A stretch of 64,000 nucleotides of DNA from AP-15 sp963716115 (GTDB lineage Bacteria; Pseudomonadota; Alphaproteobacteria; ATCC43930; CGMCC-115725): assembly GCA_963716115.1 (NCBI GenBank), contig CAVQSZ010000011.1, positions 1 through 64,000 of the forward strand. Direction: 5' to 3'. Shown piece by piece: positions 39,441-48,229 of this stretch. A model generated the notes under the pieces. It did not search any database, had not been told where the DNA came from, and saw only the letters and a list, made by a program, of their open reading frames with translations. The first letter of the stretch is position 1, and each line of letters starts with the position of its first letter. A program made the position numbers and the translations under genes.

Positions 39441-39752
39441 TTAGCCGTGAGGCCAACCCTCGATAGCAGCGATCACCGCGGCAACGGCGGCGATTGCAGA
39501 CAAGGCCAGTGTCAAGCAAAACCGCCAATTTGCACTGCGGGCTTTAACGGCTTCCCGCCACCTAATCCAGTCAAGTAATTCTCTACGTGTGGCTTTCGTA
39601 TTTGGAAGCTGGATAACAGTTAATCCGCTTGTGCCGGAATATCCATCCGTCGAAACCCGTAACAGATCGCGCACCCCTTCCACGCCAAGCAACTGCGAAT
39701 CTCTTTCCACGTCTAGAGCTAGATTTGGCTTTTTCGCTTTTGCAACGAACAT
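39441..39752 (-). CDS. Small hypothetical protein with C-terminal membrane helix
   Basis: This 103-residue protein starts MFVAKAKKPNLALDVERDSQ and ends with one hydrophobic helix (FCLTLALSAIAAVAAVIAAI) and a short tail. ATG 39752 is chosen because GAGGG lies 4 bases upstream. A longer start at 39788 would overlap the end of the upstream gene. It lies just downstream of a small secreted-protein gene now cut by an IS element, so its transcription may be affected. I recognise no family. Base composition is less GC-rich than the flanks, which hints at acquisition. Confidence 0.55.
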   Translation of the reverse strand: MFVAKAKKPNLALDVERDSQLLGVEGVRDLLRVSTDGYSGTSGLTVIQLPNTKATRRELLDWIRWREAVKARSANWRFCLTLALSAIAAVAAVIAAIEGWPHG

Positions 39753-39998
39753 CGAGCCCTCAGACCCCAAGCTACGGCGCGTGGGCATACGCGCAGTCGT
39801 TAATCTTTTTGCACAGACGCACGCCAACAACTTGGCCAATCGCGGCGAACTTCGCGGAATTTTGGAGGCCCCTAGGGTCAAGCCCCGAATGGGGGTCTCG
39901 AAGAAGATAATTGGATGCCTTCACTCCCTCACTTGAGCAAGCCCACGTCGCAGCCTCTGCAATCGATTCTGGCGACTCCCCGGACGGTTCAAACCTAA

Positions 39999-40953
39999 GA
40001 GGCTGGCTCGAAATGAATGGAGTGGTTTCAGTCGGTTGTGGGACCCGTGGTGTGTCATAACGCGCGGGGGACGCATCATGTGGACCGAAACCACTCGGCG
40101 GCAGTATCGGCGAGAAGATTTGCGGTATGCAAGCGACATGACCGACGCGGAGTGGGCGCTGATCGAGCGCATTTGCCGGCGGCCAAACCGCTCGGACGAC
40201 CGCGCCTTGTGCCGCTGCGGGGAGTTGTGGAGGCGCTGCTGTATCTGTTGCGCACCGCCGCGCCGTGGCGTCTGCTGCCGCGCGATTTTCCTAACCGCTC
40301 GACGGTGCAGCGTTATTTCTACGCTTGGCGGGCCGCACGGCTGTGGGAAACGATCAACTTCCTGCTGCTGCAACAGGCCCGCGAGCGGGCCGGGCGTCAA
40401 GCCAGCCCATCGGCCGGGGTGATCGACAGCCAATCGGTCAAGACCACCGAGAGCGGCGGCCCGCGAGGGTATGATGCCGGCAAGAAGATCAACGGCCGGA
40501 AGCGCCACATCATCACCGACACCGCCGGGCATCTGGTGGCGGCAAAGGTCCACACCGCCGATATTCAAGATCGCGACGGCGCGCCGGCGCTGCTCGCCTC
40601 GATCCGCTTCCTGTTTCCCTGGCTGCGCCATGTCTTCGCCGATGGCGGTTACGCCGGCGACAAGCTGGCGGCGGCGCTGGCTGGACACGGCCGGTGGCAG
40701 ATCGAAATGGTCAAGCGCTCCGATCGCGCCACCGGCTCCAGGGGATGCCACGCCGCTGGCTGGTCGAGCGAACCTTCGCTTGGCTGAACGCAACGACGGG
40801 TCGCAAAGACTTCGAGAGGACGATCGCCAGCAGCCAGAGTTGGGTTTACCTCGCCTCCGTGCAATTGCTCACCCGCCGTCTCGCCCGCCCCGCATACAAC
40901 CAATAGACGGGAGCCGCGCTCTTGTACAAGCTCCACGATTCCTAGTCAAGCTC
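39999..40953 (+). mobile_element. IS5 family element (IS427-like group)
   Basis: This is an element of 955 bp. Left end GAGGCTGGCTCGAAAT (39999-40014) matches the complement of the right end TTCCTAGTCAAGCTC (40939-40953) at most positions. It is flanked by a direct repeat TAA (39996-39998 and 40954-40956), a target duplication of the short TNA type used by this group. It holds one transposase frame set with two frame changes and interrupts a small secreted-protein gene. Confidence 0.88.
40078..40906 (+). pseudogene. IS5-type DDE transposase, two frame changes
   Basis: The transposase reads DMTDAEWALIER, then LPAAKPLGRPRLVPLRGVVE, LPRDFPNRSTVQRYFYAWR, GVIDSQSVKTTESGGPRGYD (first catalytic Asp), FPWLRHVFADGGYAG (second Asp) and PRRWLVERTFAWLN (catalytic Glu). 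The chain moves between three frames near 40170 and near 40740. A programmed shift is possible in this IS group, but no A6-type slippery site is seen at either place. Mutation or sequence error is therefore more likely, and the element may be inactive. Confidence 0.85.
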
Positions 40954-41115
40954 TAATCGCCGCGCGCCTCACGCAAAGCATGTAGTCGCTGATGGCAGAA
41001 TCTTTGGTCTCTTGGGCGATTGTCATATCCGCTGAAAAGACGAAAGCAAGGAAAATGAATATACGTTTCCAATACATATTAACTTCTCCCTAATGCGTTG
41101 ATAATTATTCTTCGT

Positions 41116-41301
41116 TTAGTAATGTGGCGACTTGGGGTGAGATAACTTTGTCGAATTTGCGAGTAAATTTACCTTGACGCCGCCAAGGTCACCCTCGTTC
41201 ACGTCAACAGGCGGTTGAAAATCGAACGGTAATATAGTTTCGACGACCCGCGACCCCTCCGGCGTTTCTAAATGTACGACAATGTCGGTTTCGTGCTTCA
41301 C
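41116..41301 (-). CDS. Small hypothetical protein
   Basis: This 61-residue ORF with GTG start at 41301 encodes an acidic, beta-rich-looking chain (DIVVHLETPEGSRVVETILP, FDFQPPVDVNEGDLGGVKVN). AAGGA lies about 9 bases upstream. It sits just upstream of the IS-cut secreted-protein gene in the same direction, in a less GC-rich patch. I recognise no family, and it may not be expressed. Confidence 0.45.
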   Translation of the reverse strand: MKHETDIVVHLETPEGSRVVETILPFDFQPPVDVNEGDLGGVKVNLLANSTKLSHPKSPHY

Positions 41302-41381
41302 GTTTAGGTATCCTTTTCACCGCTCAGGACATCGGGTGCTCAATCGTCGGTCGGGCGCCAACTTGCCCGGAGGGCGCGCTG

Positions 41382-41786
41382 TCATTTTCGCGGGCGCGCC
41401 TTGCGAGCGGCGTAGCGGGCGTCGCGAGCGGCCTTGCGTTCGGCTTCCTGCTCGGCGGTGTTGGCCGCCTGCCGGGCGATTTCGGCATCGCGGGCTGCCT
41501 GCTCCGCTGCCACTGCAACAACGCGCGCCGCTTGCTCCGCTTCCGCTGCGGCATCGCGGGCGGTCTTCTCGTCCGCCTTACGGGCGATGCCGGCCAGCCG
41601 GGCGGCATTTCGCTCGGCGGCGCGCTGGTCGCGAGCGACGCTGATGGCCAGCCGGGCGGCCTGGCGTTCGGCGAAGGCAGGGTCGTTGGCCGCGGACCTC
41701 GCACGAAACTTCTCCAGCTGCGCCTTCTTCGCGTTTGCGGCTGCGTTCAGCCGGTCGTCAAAACTCGTCTTTCCGGAATTGTCCAT
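41382..41786 (-). CDS. DUF6481 family protein
   Basis: This 134-residue protein is made almost entirely of Ala, Arg, Glu and Lys, with heptad-like blocks such as AERQAARLAISVARDQRAAE and AEQEAERKAARDARYAARKA. It is surely one long charged helix or coiled coil. The pattern FDDRLNAAANAKKAQLEKFR at the start and RKAARDARYAARKAR at the end matches the uncharacterised DUF6481 family of alphaproteobacteria. ATG 41786 was chosen because residues upstream do not fit the family. It is cytoplasmic, with unknown role. Confidence 0.75.
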   Translation of the reverse strand: MDNSGKTSFDDRLNAAANAKKAQLEKFRARSAANDPAFAERQAARLAISVARDQRAAERNAARLAGIARKADEKTARDAAAEAEQAARVVAVAAEQAARDAEIARQAANTAEQEAERKAARDARYAARKARPRK

Positions 41787-42729
41787 CCCACTCCACCGCA
41801 TTCGAAACCCGGCTGCGCCAAGAGCCCGGCGCGGCGCAGCATGCCCGAGATCCGGCCGCCGCGGAATGCGGTGATGGCGGGACGCGCGGCGAGGCTCGGC
41901 AAAAATCCCCACGCCTCGACAGCGGGCGTGCTTCGAGACGCGCTCCGTCTTCGCCGGAGCGCTTCCCAGAGCCCGACTTGAAATGATCCGCCCTATGTCA
42001 ATTGGTTAGCAGTAGTTCCCGCGAAAGCGGGAACCCAGGAATGCGGGAATTCGGACGGTTGCCCCCTGTTCAAGCCAGGGATGGGCTCTGGACCCCCGCT
42101 TCCGAGCGTGTGAAAGAATTGGCGAGTGGCTGGATCGGCGCGGTGCGTCCCCGCTTCGCCGGGGGCCTTCGAGACGGCCACTCCGCGGCCTCCTCAGGAT
42201 GACCGATATTCCTAATGCCATCAAAGGCGTACGTCATCCTGAGGAGCGCCCACAGGCGCGTCTCGAAGAGCCTGCCCCCGGCGGAAGCGGGGGACGCACC
42301 ACGATGATGCAGCCTTTCACCTCAATTCCTTCACATCCTCTTCCGCGGGAGCGACAAGAACCCACTGACATAACTCGCTTCATTTCGAGTCGCACCGGCG
42401 GCGGCGGCAATCATGGAATTGCCATAGTCACATCGTATTCTTTTGGCATCGGCGCCCTCGAGAGGGTGCGGGACCTATTCTTCCGGGGGGTTGGCGACGC
42501 CTGATCTCGACCTGATAAAACAGATGGAGCAAGCCTCGCCGCCGGCGCGCCGCTCCGGCGCTTTCCGTATCGTCGAAAACGGATCAGCCGGGGCGCGCAC
42601 CGACACAATGGCGGGATGCGCGGCTGTTGCGCGCCCGAGTGACCGCCGCGCGCGGCCCCGGCCGCAGGTTGTCTCGCCCCGCGCGCGCGACTATTTTGCC
42701 GCAATCCGCGCCGCTGACGGGAGCCTTCC
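41787..42729. repeat. Gene-free stretch with dispersed palindromic repeats
   Basis: I see no credible gene in this 943-bp stretch. At 42015-42034 the arms GTTCCCGC and GCGGGAAC with loop GAAA start a known-type alphaproteobacterial repeat that continues through ACCCAGGAATGCGGG. At about 42185-42250 the arms CCTCAGGATGAC and GTCATCCTGAGG form a larger inverted repeat, flanked by GTGCGTCCCCGCTTCGCC and a related inverted copy near 42280-42300. The last 230 bp up to hemB look like ordinary upstream sequence. Confidence 0.55.
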
Positions 42730-43740
42730 GTGACCGAGTTTCTGCCGCCGCTCGCCCCCTACCCGCGCACCAGGCTGCGGCGCAACCGCCGCGACCCCTG
42801 GTCGCGCAGCCTCGTCGCCGAAAATGTGCTGACCGCGGCCGACCTGATCTGGCCGGTCTTTGTCCATGACGAGGGCCACAAGGAGCCGATCCCTTCGATG
42901 CCCGGCGTCTTTCGCCTGCCGATCCCGGCCCTGGTCGACGCCGCCGGCGAAGCGGCCGCGCTCGGCATCCCGGTGATCGCGGTCTTCCCGGCGACGCCGC
43001 CCTCGCTCAAGGACGAGGAAGGCAGCGAGGCGCTCAACCCCGAGAACCTCGTCTGCCGCGCCGCCGCGGCGCTGAAGAAGGGCGTGCCCGAGCTCGGCGT
43101 CTTGTGCGACGTGGCGCTCGACCCGTTCACCTCGCACGGGCATGACGGCGTGATCCGCCGGGGCTATGTCGAGAACGACGAGACGGTCGCGATCCTGCGC
43201 CGGCAGGCGGTGGTGCAGGCCGAGGCCGGCTGCGACATCATCGCCCCCTCGGACATGATGGACGGGCGGGTGGGCGCGGTGCGCGACGCGCTCGACGAGG
43301 CCGGGTTCGGCCATGTCCGCATCATGTCCTACGCGGCGAAATACGCCTCCGCCTTCTACGGGCCGTTCCGCGACGCGATCGGCTCGAGGACCGCGCTCGG
43401 CAGCGCCGACAAGCGCACCTACCAGATGGACCCGGCAAACGGCGACGAGGCCTTGCGCGAGGTGGCGCTCGACCTCCAGGAGGGCGCCGACATGGTCATG
43501 GTCAAGCCGGGGATGCCCTATCTCGACGTGGTCCGCCGGGTCAAGGAGGCGTTCCGCGTGCCGACCTACGCCTATCAGGTGTCGGGCGAGTACGCGATGC
43601 TGCACGCCGCGGCGCTGAACGGCTGGCTCGACGGCGAGCGCGCAATCATGGAGAGCCTCCTCGCCTTCAAGCGCGCCGGCGCCGACGGCGTCCTGACCTA
43701 CGCCGCAGTCGACGCCGCCCGAAGGCTCAAGGCGGGGTGA
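42730..43740 (+). CDS. hemB: Delta-aminolevulinic acid dehydratase (porphobilinogen synthase)
   Basis: This 336-residue cytoplasmic enzyme condenses two 5-aminolevulinate molecules to porphobilinogen in heme biosynthesis. Schiff-base lysines are K204 (SYAAKYASAFYGPFR) and K259 (MVMVKPGMPYLD). The metal region reads LCDVALDPFTSHGHDG, with Asp (D127, D131) in place of the zinc cysteines. This is the Mg-type enzyme known from alphaproteobacteria and Pseudomonas. The start codon is GTG 42730. The frame is intact and the length normal. Confidence 0.95.
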   Translation: MTEFLPPLAPYPRTRLRRNRRDPWSRSLVAENVLTAADLIWPVFVHDEGHKEPIPSMPGVFRLPIPALVDAAGEAAALGIPVIAVFPATPPSLKDEEGSEALNPENLVCRAAAALKKGVPELGVLCDVALDPFTSHGHDGVIRRGYVENDETVAILRRQAVVQAEAGCDIIAPSDMMDGRVGAVRDALDEAGFGHVRIMSYAAKYASAFYGPFRDAIGSRTALGSADKRTYQMDPANGDEALREVALDLQEGADMVMVKPGMPYLDVVRRVKEAFRVPTYAYQVSGEYAMLHAAALNGWLDGERAIMESLLAFKRAGADGVLTYAAVDAARRLKAG

Positions 43741-43745
43741 TCGCG

Positions 43746-44060
43746 ATGCAGATCGAGCTGACCGCGGAGCAGCAGGAATTCGTCCACAGAGCCGTGGAGG
43801 CCGGGCGGCTGCGGCACGCCGAGGATGCGGTACGGGAAGCCCTGGCGCTGTGGGTCGAGCGCGAGCGGCGCCGCGATGAAATCCTTGCCGCGATCGACGA
43901 GGCGGAAGCGTCTCTCGCTCGGGGCGAAGGTCGTGCGATCACCCGGGAGTCGATGCGGGAGCTCGCCGAAGAGGTTCACCAGCGCGGCCTCGCCCGCATG
44001 GCGGCAGGAGGAAAGCCGCCACCCCGCCGCTATTCGGGGCCGCGGCGGCGGATGTCCTGA
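43746..44060 (+). CDS. ParD-like antitoxin, orphan
   Basis: This ribbon-helix-helix type protein of about 104 residues (MQIELTAEQQEFVHRAVEAG, RHAEDAVREALALWVERERR) is as in ParD antitoxins of type II systems. ATG 43746 lies 5 bp after the hemB stop. No ParE-like toxin follows. Instead the C-terminal 10 residues overlap the convergent cupin gene. The last 25 residues (Pro/Arg-rich) do not look family-like, so the natural protein may be shorter or the 3' end altered. Confidence 0.7.
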   Translation: MQIELTAEQQEFVHRAVEAGRLRHAEDAVREALALWVERERRRDEILAAIDEAEASLARGEGRAITRESMRELAEEVHQRGLARMAAGGKPPPRRYSGPRRRMS

Positions 44061-44518
44061 TAGGGCGCGCCGTCGCGATGGGTGTAGACGGCGGGCTTGC
44101 CGCCGGGCGGCGCCACCATGTCGACATCGGGGTAGTAGGCCCAGTCGTTCTCGATGCGGGTCCCGATTTCGAGCGCCAGCGCATCCGCGGCGCTGCGGTT
44201 TTGCAGGCAATGGCCGTTCTGGTCGCCGGCCTTGAACCCGGCGGCGTCGCCGGCGCGCAGGATCTCGTCGCCCGCGTCGGTGACCAGCACGATCTCGCCC
44301 GACAGGACGTAAATGAACTCGTCGCCGGCGGTGTGCCAATGCCGCTGGCTCGACCAGGCGCCGGGCGGCAGGCGCAACAGGTTGACCCCGTACTGGGTCA
44401 GCCCGGCCGCGTCGCCGAGCCGGGTGCGCTGCCGCGCCCGGCACGGCTGGTCGTAGGGCGGCGGGTAGAGGGTGCCGGTGAATGCGGTCAGCGCCGCCGG
44501 ATCGATGCGCTTGGTCAT
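44030..44518 (-). CDS. Cupin domain protein
   Basis: This 162-residue cupin has motif 1 SSQRHWHTAGDEFIYVLSGE (histidines and glutamate of the metal site) and motif 2 LRAGDAAGFKAGDQNGHCLQ. The C-terminal YYPDVDMVAPPGGKPAVYTH fits small cupins common in alphaproteobacteria. The enzyme activity is unknown. Its 3' end overlaps the ParD-like gene by 31 bp on the opposite strand. Confidence 0.85.
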   Translation of the reverse strand: MTKRIDPAALTAFTGTLYPPPYDQPCRARQRTRLGDAAGLTQYGVNLLRLPPGAWSSQRHWHTAGDEFIYVLSGEIVLVTDAGDEILRAGDAAGFKAGDQNGHCLQNRSAADALALEIGTRIENDWAYYPDVDMVAPPGGKPAVYTHRDGAPYQDIRRRGPE

Positions 44519-44701
44519 GGCTGGGTTCCTCTGTGGATGCCGACGGCAAGCTTACCCGATCGGGCCGGCGATGGCTCTCCGCCGCATTCCGGCTGCGCCG
44601 GCGGCGGCCCAAGGCCGATCCTGCCCCGCGCCGACGAAATCGGGGTGATTTCAGCCGCCGCCATCATGCTAGGCTCGATCCCCCGCAGCGAGGGAGACGC
44701 A

Positions 44702-45241
44702 TTGTTGAGCGAGCCCGCACCGCCACCGCCGACCGACTGGCGCGACCAGATCTTCGCAAGCCTGAAGGCGGCCCGGATCCGGCAGGTCGGCTATGTCCCC
44801 GACGCCGGGCATGCGCGGCTCATCGAGCTGTGCCGGGCCGACCCCGAGATCCGCGCCGTGCCGTTGACCAGCGAGGAGGAAGGGGTGGCGCTCGCCGCCG
44901 GGGCCTGGCTCGGCGGGCAGCGCGCGGCGCTCCTGATGCAGTCGAGCGGTGTGGGCAACTGCGTCAACATGCTGTCCTTGACCAAGAATTGCCGCTTCCC
45001 GCTGGTCATGCTGGTGACGATGCGCGGCGAGTGGGCCGAGCTCAACCAATGGCAGACGCCGATGGGGACGAAGGCGCAGGCGGCGCTCGAATTGATGGAC
45101 GTGCTGGTCTATCGCGTCGAGCGGGCGGAAGACGCCGCCGAAACCGTCGCCGCGGCGCTCGACATCGCCTTTGAGGGCGATCTGGCGGCGGCGGTGCTGC
45201 TGTCGCAGCGGCTGATCGGCGCCAAGCGGTGGGTGAAATGA
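44702..45241 (+). CDS. ThDP-dependent decarboxylase, alpha (PYR-domain) subunit
   Basis: This 179-residue protein carries the N-terminal pyrimidine-binding domain of a two-subunit thiamine-diphosphate decarboxylase, like sulfopyruvate decarboxylase ComD or phosphonopyruvate decarboxylase. Key parts are VPLTSEEEGVALAAGAWLGG, with the conserved glutamate that activates ThDP, and LMQSSGVGNCVNMLSLTKNC. TTG 44702 is preferred because AGGGAGA precedes it; ATG 44666 is the alternative. The stop overlaps the ATG of the beta subunit by four bases. Confidence 0.82.
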   Translation: MLSEPAPPPPTDWRDQIFASLKAARIRQVGYVPDAGHARLIELCRADPEIRAVPLTSEEEGVALAAGAWLGGQRAALLMQSSGVGNCVNMLSLTKNCRFPLVMLVTMRGEWAELNQWQTPMGTKAQAALELMDVLVYRVERAEDAAETVAAALDIAFEGDLAAAVLLSQRLIGAKRWVK

Positions 45242-45837
45242 TCGCCAACGAACCCAATCCCCAGCGGCGCCTCGACCGCCGCGCCGCGATCGGCGCGCTT
45301 CTCGGCGAACGCGGCGAGCTGCTGCTGGTGACCGGGCTCGGCTCGACCACCTGGGACGCCGCCTCGGTCGGCGACGACGAGCGCAACTTTTACCTGTGGG
45401 GGGCGATGGGCTCGGCGGCGATGATCGGGCTTGGGCTGGCGCTCGCCCGGCCGGACGACCGGGTCCTCGTCGTCACCGGCGACGGCGAGATGCTGATGGG
45501 GCTGGGCGCCTTGGCGACGATCGGGGTGCAGCGCCCGCCGAACCTCGCCATCGCGGTCTTCGACAACGGCCATTACGCCGAGACCGGCATGCAGCCGAGC
45601 CACACCGAGGCCGCGGTCGAGCTGTGCGGCGTTGCCCACGCCTGCGGCATCAAGGAGACCTTCGACATCAGCGACGAGCTGGGCTTGCGCGATTTCGCCC
45701 GCCGCATCCACGACGCGGCGACCACCCTCTTCGCCCGCGTCGCGATCCGCGCCGACGAGCCGCCGCGGGTGCTGCCGCCGCGCGACGGCGTGCTGCTCAA
45801 GAACCGGTTCCGCCGCGCGATCGGCGTCGAGGCATGA
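45238..45837 (+). CDS. ThDP-dependent decarboxylase, beta (PP-domain) subunit
   Basis: This 199-residue pyrophosphate-binding subunit has the ThDP motif from GDGEMLMGLGALATIG to AVFDNGHYAETG, plus LWGAMGSAAMIGLGLALARP. Together with the alpha subunit it forms one active centre. Alpha/beta splits of this size occur in sulfopyruvate decarboxylase (ComDE) and in Ppd-like enzymes. No sulfolactate or phosphonate genes are nearby to decide between them. The 235 bp that follow hold no gene I can support. Confidence 0.82.
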   Translation: MIANEPNPQRRLDRRAAIGALLGERGELLLVTGLGSTTWDAASVGDDERNFYLWGAMGSAAMIGLGLALARPDDRVLVVTGDGEMLMGLGALATIGVQRPPNLAIAVFDNGHYAETGMQPSHTEAAVELCGVAHACGIKETFDISDELGLRDFARRIHDAATTLFARVAIRADEPPRVLPPRDGVLLKNRFRRAIGVEA

Positions 45838-46072
45838 CCTCGGGGCTGGTTTCTTCAGACGCAATCATCTGATTCAGCAGCAAGGAGCCGTAGGATGGGC
45901 GACGGAGTTGAAGCATCTGAGTGCATCTGAGCAAGCGAGAGCAACCGATCGAGCACAACCCGGCACACCGCTTGACCTCGATGAGCCGGAGGCGCGAGAG
46001 TCGCCGTCGGACCCGGCCGTTTGCGCTACGGCGCGACCGGCGGATTTTTCGAACCAGGAAAGGCCCGCTGTC

Positions 46073-47259
46073 GTGAGCATTGGAACCCTGCCGCTGTCGA
46101 AGTACACCGTCCTCGACCTGACCCATGCCCGCGCCGGGCCGACCGCGGTGCGCCAGCTCGCCGACTGGGGCGCCAAGGTGATCAAGATCGAGCAGCGCGG
46201 CGACGACGGGCGCGATGTGACCGGCTCGCGGCGCGAGGGGTTCGACTTTCAGAACCTGCACCGCAACAAGCGCAGCCTGACCCTCAACCTGAAGACCGAG
46301 GCCGGCAAGGCGATCTTTATGAAGCTCGCCGAGAAGGCCGACGTGATCGTCGAGAACTTCCGCTCGGAGGTGAAGCACCGCCTCGGCATCGACTACGAGT
46401 CGGTGAAGAAGATCAACCCGCGCATCGTCTACGGCAGCATCTCGGGCTTTGGCCAGACCGGGCCCTACGCCAAGCGGCCGGGCGTCGACCAGATCGCCCA
46501 GGGGATGGGCGGGCTGATGTCGATCACCGGCTTTCCGGGGCAGGGGCCGGTGCGGGTCGGCATCCCGATCGACGACCTGTGCGCCGGGCTCCTCTGGCCC
46601 AGGCGATGCTGATGGCGCTGATCGAGCGCGAAAGCTCGGGCGAGGGGCAGTGGGTGCACACCTCGCTCCTCGAAGCGCAGATCTTCATGCTCGATTTCCA
46701 GGCCTCGCGCTGGCTGATGGCCGGCGAGGTCGCCAAGCAGGCCGGCAACGACCATCCGACCGGGATCCCGACCGGCCTCTTCCCGACCGCCGACGGGCAG
46801 ATCAACATCGCCGCCTCGGGCGACCACATGTTCCGCCGCTTCTGCGAGGCGGCCGATGCGATGGCGCTGCTCGACGACCCCGATTACGCGACCGGCCCGG
46901 CCCGCTCGAAAAACCGCAAGGCGCTCAACGAGCGGATCGCCGAGATCACCAGGAGGCGGCCGAGCGCCTATTGGGTCGAGCTGATGAACGAGGTGGGCGT
47001 GCCGTGCGGGCCGCTCTACACGATCGACCAGACCTTCGCCGACCCGCAGGTGCAGCATCTCGAAATGGCGCGGCCGATCGACCATCCCCGGCTCGGCGCG
47101 ATCAAGGTCGTCGGGCAGGCGATCAACATGACCCGCACGCCGGAGCCGGCAACGCTGCGCCCGACCCCCGGTCTCGGCCAGCACACCGAGGAGGTCTTGC
47201 GCGAATTGGGCTACAACGACGCGGCGATCGCCGATCTGCGCGCCCGCGAGGTGGTTTGA
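46073..47259 (+). CDS. CaiB/BaiF family CoA transferase, one frameshift
   Basis: This class III CoA transferase of about 395 residues begins YTVLDLTHARAGPTAVRQLA, with IKIEQRGDDGRDVTGSR, GSISGFGQTGPYAKRPGVDQ and, after a frame change near 46598, AQAMLMALIERESSGEGQWV, HTSLLEAQIFMLDFQASRWL. The shift fits one missing C in CTCCTCTGG. Total length is one base short of whole codons. GTG 46073 follows AGGAAAGG. An enoyl-CoA hydratase gene follows after 23 bp, so both probably act in one CoA-thioester pathway. Confidence 0.82.
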
Positions 47260-47282
47260 TCCCCGCGTCAAAGCGACGAAAT

Positions 47283-48098
47283 ATGGAAGCGAAACCCATG
47301 CTCGACCAGCCTTTGACAGCCAAGATGATCGCCGAGAAGGACGGCCCGATCGGCCGCCTGATCTTCAACAACCCGGCGCGCCACAACGCCGTCTCGCTCG
47401 AGATGTGGCAGGGTGTGGCGCAGATCATCGACGAGTTCGAGCGCGACGACGCGGTTCGGGTCATCGTCGTCAGCGGCGCCGGCGGGCGGGCCTTTGTCTC
47501 GGGCGCCGATATCTCGGAATTCAAGGAACGCCGCGCCTCCGAGGAGGCGGCCGCCGCCTACGCCAAGATTTCCGAGGGCGCGCGGCTGCGCCTGCAGGAG
47601 ACGCCGAAGCCGACGATCGCGATGATCCAAGGCTATTGCATCGGCGGCGGGGTCGGCACGGCGCTCGCCTGCGACCTGCGCATCGCCGCCGAGGGCGCGA
47701 AATTCGGCATCCCGGCGGCGAAGCTCGGGCTCGGCTACGCCTATGACGGCATCCGCCGGCTGATCGACCTGGTCGGCCCGGCCTGCGCCCGCGAGATCTT
47801 CTATACCGCGCGCCAGTTCACCGCCGAGGAGGCGCTGCGCATGGGGCTGATCAACCAGCTCGTGCCGGCCGCCGAGCTCGACGGCTATGTCCGGAATTAT
47901 TGCGAGATGATCGCGGCCAACGCGCCCTTAACGGTGCGCTCGGTCAAGACGATCGTGCGCGAGGCGATGAAGGACGACGACGAGCGCGACCTGGCGCTGT
48001 GCAAGCGCGTCGTCGCCGACTGCTTCGCCAGCGAGGACTACACCGAGGGCCGCACCGCCTTCATGGAAAAACGCAAGCCCCAGTTCAAGGGGCGGTGA
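47283..48098 (+). CDS. Enoyl-CoA hydratase/isomerase (crotonase family)
   Basis: This 271-residue crotonase-fold enzyme has oxyanion-hole motifs FVSGADISEFKE and GYCIGGGVGTALACDLRIAA. The usual catalytic glutamates at GxxxE positions are partly replaced (LGLGYAYDGIRRLIDLVG), so the exact reaction (hydration, isomerisation or hydrolysis) is open. It lies 23 bp downstream of the CoA transferase gene, on the same strand. Confidence 0.88.
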   Translation: MEAKPMLDQPLTAKMIAEKDGPIGRLIFNNPARHNAVSLEMWQGVAQIIDEFERDDAVRVIVVSGAGGRAFVSGADISEFKERRASEEAAAAYAKISEGARLRLQETPKPTIAMIQGYCIGGGVGTALACDLRIAAEGAKFGIPAAKLGLGYAYDGIRRLIDLVGPACAREIFYTARQFTAEEALRMGLINQLVPAAELDGYVRNYCEMIAANAPLTVRSVKTIVREAMKDDDERDLALCKRVVADCFASEDYTEGRTAFMEKRKPQFKGR

Positions 48099-48109
48099 GT
48101 GGTCATCGG

Positions 48110-48222
48110 AAGCGCGCCCCCTCACCCTAACCCTCTCCCCGCCCGCGGGGAGAGGGAATCGCGTTTTCTGCTCCCTCGCCCCGCTGGCGGGGAGAGGGTC
48201 GGGGTGAGGGGCGGTTTCTCGG
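48110..48222. repeat. Long intergenic inverted repeat
   Basis: The left arm CCCTCACCC, then AACCCTCTCCCCGC, is matched by the right arm GCGGGGAGAGGG, then TCGGGGTGAGGG, with two inner hairpins (CCCGCCCGCGGGG; CCCCGCTGGCGGGG). This is a common dispersed repeat of GC-rich proteobacteria. It fills the gap between the enoyl-CoA hydratase and deacetylase genes and could end transcription. Confidence 0.7.
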
Positions 48223-48229
48223 CGCAGCC

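Larger units (their letters stand above)
39772..41077 (-). pseudogene. Small secreted-protein gene interrupted by an IS element
   Basis: The 5' part (40957-41077) encodes MYWKRIFIFLAFVFSADM, then TIAQETKDSAISDYMLCVRR. It has a signal peptide and an AGGGAGAAG ribosome site before ATG 41077. The 3' part (39772-39998) encodes ESPESIAEAATWACSSEG and ends DCAYAHAP. If the IS and one copy of the 3-bp target duplication are removed, the two parts join into one open frame of exactly 348 bases (115 residues plus stop) with no other change. The mature protein would have four cysteines. I recognise no family. The clean join implies a recent insertion. Confidence 0.8.

Noticed and set aside
40078..40906. 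Programmed ribosomal frameshifting in the IS transposase
   Set aside because: Two separate frame changes occur and neither place has a slippery A run or following stem, so mutation or error fits better.
44702..45837. Acetolactate synthase
   Set aside because: The chain is split into two subunits of about 180-200 residues and lacks the central FAD-binding domain; it fits sulfopyruvate/phosphonopyruvate decarboxylase-like proteins.
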